Shown piece by piece: positions 23,605 to 26,520 of a DNA stretch of 26,520 nt. Positions within the stretch are counted from its first letter, which is position 1. Every line of letters starts with the position of its first letter. The stretch is from RGIG8767 sp964386235 (lineage in GTDB: Bacteria > Bacillota > Clostridia > Lachnospirales > Lachnospiraceae), in contig CAYLSH010000017.1 of NCBI GenBank assembly GCA_964386235.1, positions 1-26,520 of the forward strand. Direction: 5' to 3'. Position numbers and translations under genes: made by a program. The notes under the pieces are model-generated. The model did no database searches and was not told where the DNA came from. It saw nothing but the letters and a program-made list of their open reading frames with translations.

Positions 23605-25014
23605 TTAACTTCTTCGAAGTCCCTTGGGATAGTGATTTTTCATAATGCCTCCGGCCAGTTTTCCCCAGCCGATGCTGTATCCGTCCACCGTGATCAGATA
23701 CCAGCCCTTTTCACCTTCTGCGCTAAAAGTACCTCCCTTTATATAATCAAGTGCCTCCCTGCTGTTTTTTCCCAAATTCCATGTATGCATAACTTCCTGT
23801 GGCTGTAATGCCAGTGCCAGTGCATGGGATGGTTCAAAACGATTCTTACATATGGTTCCCAGATGCAATCCCGGACGCAGTACTTTCAATCCGTTTAATC
23901 CCGGCATTTGTTCCGGAACCAGATACAACTGATCGCCAAAACGCAAATACGAATTGTCCGTGTATAGCCAGTCGGCTTGTATCTCTTCCTTCAAAAAGGC
24001 TTCGTATTCTTTACAATCCTTAATACGGATTGTCTTTAGTGGGCCATTTTTAGACGGAATGCTTACAGAAGCAGACGGCAATGTCCCTTCTTTTTCCAAT
24101 ACCGCCGCAAAATGTCCTTCTCCTTTTACCGTATGCGGAAACAGACGGATTGTTTTTCTTAACTGTTCTTTGATATCTTCTGAAAGAGGTCCCATTTCCT
24201 CTTCTGCCCACTGTGGATTCCCATGTGAGATTTCCTGTGGAATCTCAACTTCCCTTACATGAAAATCCGGATGACTCTGCAAAAAACGGGCAATGGTGCA
24301 TTCATTTTCAAGCGGAGCAAAAGTACAGGTCGAATATACCATCCTGCCGCCCGGCAAAAGCATACGGGCTGCCTCACATAAGATCTCATCCTGCCTGTCT
24401 GCACACATTTTTACATTTTCCGGGCTCCATTCCATAGAGGCTTCTTCATTTTTGCGAAACATGCCTTCGCCGGAACAGGGCGCATCCACCATGATCCTAT
24501 GAAAATAATCCGAAAAAACGTCGGCTAATTTCCGGGGTGTTTCATTTACAACCAGCGCATTTTTTATTCCCATGCGCTCCACATTTTCCGATAATATCTT
24601 AGCGCGGGACGGAACGTACTCATTACAGATAAGCAATCCTTTTCCTTCCATATCCGCTGCGATCTGCGTTGCTTTTCCACCCGGTGCAGAGCAAAGATCC
24701 AATATGCGTTCACCAGGCAACGCTTCTAATAATACGGCAGGAAGCTGCGCACTCGGCTCCTGAATATAATATACACCGGCATCATGATAGGGATGTTTTC
24801 CCGGTGTATCGCTGCCATCATAGTAATAGCCATATTTTGACCAGGAAACGGAGGAAAGTGCAAAGGGGGAACGGTTCAAGAAGTCGTTCATCTTTCCCTT
24901 TAACGGATTGAATCGCAAAGCACGATATTTTTCACGGTCATAACATGCTTCAAACTGCTCATATTCTGTTCCCAGCATCGTTTTCATACGATTTACAAAT
25001 TCTTCCGGTAACAT
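23605..25014 (-). CDS. RsmF-like 16S rRNA m5C methyltransferase (RsmB/NOP family)
   Basis: SAM-dependent cytosine-C5 rRNA methyltransferase. The 469-residue protein has an N-terminal RNA-binding segment and SAM motif I LDLCSAPGGKA (106-115). Motif IV is VDAPCSGEGMF with the base-releasing C180, and motif VI is YSTCTF with the nucleophile C230. The C-terminal region (about 285-469) fits the extra RsmF-type domains and ends in a PUA-like fold (GWYLITVDGYSIGWGKL). The family suggests a decoding-site cytosine such as C1407 in E. coli numbering, but the exact target is not predictable. GGAG precedes the ATG. It starts 28 bases after the ABC-F stop, so both translation-related genes are probably cotranscribed. 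Confidence 0.92.
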   Translation of the reverse strand: MLPEEFVNRMKTMLGTEYEQFEACYDREKYRALRFNPLKGKMNDFLNRSPFALSSVSWSKYGYYYDGSDTPGKHPYHDAGVYYIQEPSAQLPAVLLEALPGERILDLCSAPGGKATQIAADMEGKGLLICNEYVPSRAKILSENVERMGIKNALVVNETPRKLADVFSDYFHRIMVDAPCSGEGMFRKNEEASMEWSPENVKMCADRQDEILCEAARMLLPGGRMVYSTCTFAPLENECTIARFLQSHPDFHVREVEIPQEISHGNPQWAEEEMGPLSEDIKEQLRKTIRLFPHTVKGEGHFAAVLEKEGTLPSASVSIPSKNGPLKTIRIKDCKEYEAFLKEEIQADWLYTDNSYLRFGDQLYLVPEQMPGLNGLKVLRPGLHLGTICKNRFEPSHALALALQPQEVMHTWNLGKNSREALDYIKGGTFSAEGEKGWYLITVDGYSIGWGKLAGGIMKNHYPKGLRRS

Positions 25015-25042
25015 GGTGTACTCCTTTTATCCGATAAATGCA

Positions 25043-26520
25043 TTATATTCTTGTGGTATACTCCGTAAAATCCCAGACTTCATCCGCCAGTCCCTCATAG
25101 AATTCCGGTTCATGACAGACAAGCAGGATACTACCGCCATAAGCGATCAGAGCACGTTTTAACTCTTCTTTTGCATCCACATCCAGATGATTTGTCGGCT
25201 CATCTAAAACCAGCAGATTGCTCTGACGATTGATTAGTTTACATAATCTCACTTTTGCCTGTTCTCCACCACTGAGAACCTTTACCTTACTTTCAATATG
25301 TTTTGTCGTAAGACCGCATTTTGCAAGTGCGGAACGTACTTCATACTGGGAAAATCCGGGAAACTCCGACCAGATTTCCTCAATACAGGTATTGTCCGCA
25401 CCTTTATTGGTTTCCTGCTCAAAGTAACCAATCTCTAAATAATCACCCAATTCCACGCTTCCCTTTAGTGCCTTTGTGATTCCTAAGATACTCTTAAGCA
25501 GCGTACTCTTACCAATTCCATTTGCACCGGTGATTACAATCTTTTTCCCGCGTTCCATTGTCAGATTGAGTGGTTTTGACAAAGGCTCTTCATAACCGAT
25601 TACCAATTCCCTTGTAATAAAAGGAAATCTTCCCGGTGTTCTGGCTTCTAAGAATTGAAACTCCGGCTTTGGTTTTTCTGCCGCCAGTTCGATCATATCC
25701 ATTTTGTCTAATTTTTTCTGACGGGACATTGCCATATTACGGGTCGCCACTCTGGCTTTGTTTCTTGCCACGAAATCTTTCAGATCAGCAATCTCTTTCT
25801 GCTGACGGTTGTATGCCGCTTCCAGCTGTGATTTTTTCATGGCATATACTTCTTCAAATTTATGATAATCGCCCACATAACGGTTTAATTCCTGATTGTC
25901 CATGTGATAGATGATATTGATCACGCTGTTTAAAAACGGAATGTCATGGGAGATTAGGATAAAAGCATTTTCATATTCATTCAGATAACGCTTTAACCAC
26001 TCAATATGTTCCACATCCAGATAGTTCGTAGGCTCATCCAGTAACAAAATATCCGGTTTTTCTAACAGTAATTTTCCAAGAAGGATCTTGGTACGCTGTC
26101 CGCCGCTCAATTCGGATACATCCTTATCCAATCCGATTGCCGTCAAACCAAGTGCACGTGCGACTTCTTCTACCTTTGCATCGATCATGTAAAAATCGTG
26201 CATAGTGAGAAGATCCTGGATGGTTCCCAGTTCTTCCATATATTCTTCTAATTCTTCCGGTGTACAGTCTCCCATTTTGTCACAGATCTCATTCATCTGT
26301 GCTTCCATTTCATATAGGAAATTAAAAGCAGATGAAAGTACATCCCGGATGGTCATTCCCTTTTCCAATACCGTATGCTGATCCAGATAACCGACACGGA
26401 CACGTTTTGCCCATTCGATCTTCCCTTCATCCGGCATCAGTTTTCCGGTAATGATGTTCATAAAGGTAGATTTTCCTTCCCCATTTGCCCCGATCAGCCC
26501 AATGTGCTCTCCTTTTAATA
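25043..26520 (-). CDS. ABC-F family ATPase, 5' end outside window
   Basis: Soluble twin-ATPase protein of the ABC-F family that acts on the ribosome E site. The gene is cut by the window edge: in-frame codons continue upstream of the internal ATG at 26461 through LKGEHIGLIGANGEGKSTF, which contains the first Walker A, to 26520. About 491 residues are visible. The first domain has LSGGQRTKILL and LLLDEPTNYLD; then the helical interdomain linker (KKSQLEAAYNRQQKEIADL, basic); then the second domain with GANGIGKST, LSGGEQAKVRL and LVLDEPTNHLD. It resembles YkpA/YbiT-type members rather than known antibiotic-resistance ones, but it cannot be assigned firmly. The stop is 28 bases before rsmF-like. 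Confidence 0.93.
   Translation of the reverse strand, partial: LKGEHIGLIGANGEGKSTFMNIITGKLMPDEGKIEWAKRVRVGYLDQHTVLEKGMTIRDVLSSAFNFLYEMEAQMNEICDKMGDCTPEELEEYMEELGTIQDLLTMHDFYMIDAKVEEVARALGLTAIGLDKDVSELSGGQRTKILLGKLLLEKPDILLLDEPTNYLDVEHIEWLKRYLNEYENAFILISHDIPFLNSVINIIYHMDNQELNRYVGDYHKFEEVYAMKKSQLEAAYNRQQKEIADLKDFVARNKARVATRNMAMSRQKKLDKMDMIELAAEKPKPEFQFLEARTPGRFPFITRELVIGYEEPLSKPLNLTMERGKKIVITGANGIGKSTLLKSILGITKALKGSVELGDYLEIGYFEQETNKGADNTCIEEIWSEFPGFSQYEVRSALAKCGLTTKHIESKVKVLSGGEQAKVRLCKLINRQSNLLVLDEPTNHLDVDAKEELKRALIAYGGSILLVCHEPEFYEGLADEVWDFTEYTTRI

Noticed and set aside
1..26520. CRISPR arrays, insertion sequences, tRNA or rRNA genes, prophage or defence islands
   Set aside because: No regularly spaced repeats, terminal inverted repeats with transposase, or RNA gene signatures were seen; all large frames are chromosomal core or family-recognisable genes.

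Overview
This looks like chromosomal DNA from a Gram-positive, anaerobic, spore-forming member of the Clostridia, most likely the Lachnospiraceae. The evidence is moderate-to-low GC, strong AGGAGG-type ribosome binding sites, the sporulation genes yabP/yabQ/spoIIE/ytvI, a reverse rubrerythrin beside a PerR-type regulator, and the order hup-rqcP-yabP-yabQ-divIC-spoIIE-tilS-hpt-ftsH, which matches the Bacillus yabO-to-ftsH region. This taxonomic call comes from gene content, not from a database search. I see no mobile element, CRISPR array, rRNA or tRNA; the window is mostly ordinary core genome.

Layout, minus strand unless stated. (1) 129-7225: hup with its own promoter and terminator; rqcP; yabP-yabQ-divIC behind a sigma-E-like promoter and ending in a terminator; a SpoIIE phosphatase gene that lacks the membrane domain and has a Spo0A-type promoter with 21-bp spacing; then tilS-hpt-ftsH behind a housekeeping promoter and ending in a terminator. 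(2) 7290-12366: ackA (strong promoter), cca, a CotS-like spore kinase and a PEGA-domain lipoprotein. (3) 12385-19457: a sensor kinase and response regulator (kinase first), then pepD, an RluA-type pseudouridine synthase, an O-antigen-ligase-like membrane protein and a YtvI/AI-2E-family membrane protein, all closely spaced. (4) 19518-21650, plus strand: perR and reverse rubrerythrin (peroxide defence, ending in a terminator), then an acyltransferase-3 membrane protein. (5) 21676-26520: a GAF plus HD-GYP protein, a 47-codon membrane-protein gene with its own promoter and terminator, an RsmF-like rRNA methyltransferase, and an ABC-F ATPase that runs off the window.

The left third joins cell division, sporulation and core RNA/nucleotide functions, with three visible promoter classes (sigma-A, Spo0A/sigma-A, sigma-E) separating transcription in vegetative, early-sporulating and mother cells. 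The best leads for something new are the soluble SpoIIE, the kinase fold with Asn in place of the metal-binding Asp, the PEGA lipoprotein and the 47-residue membrane protein. I found no clearly undescribed multi-gene system.
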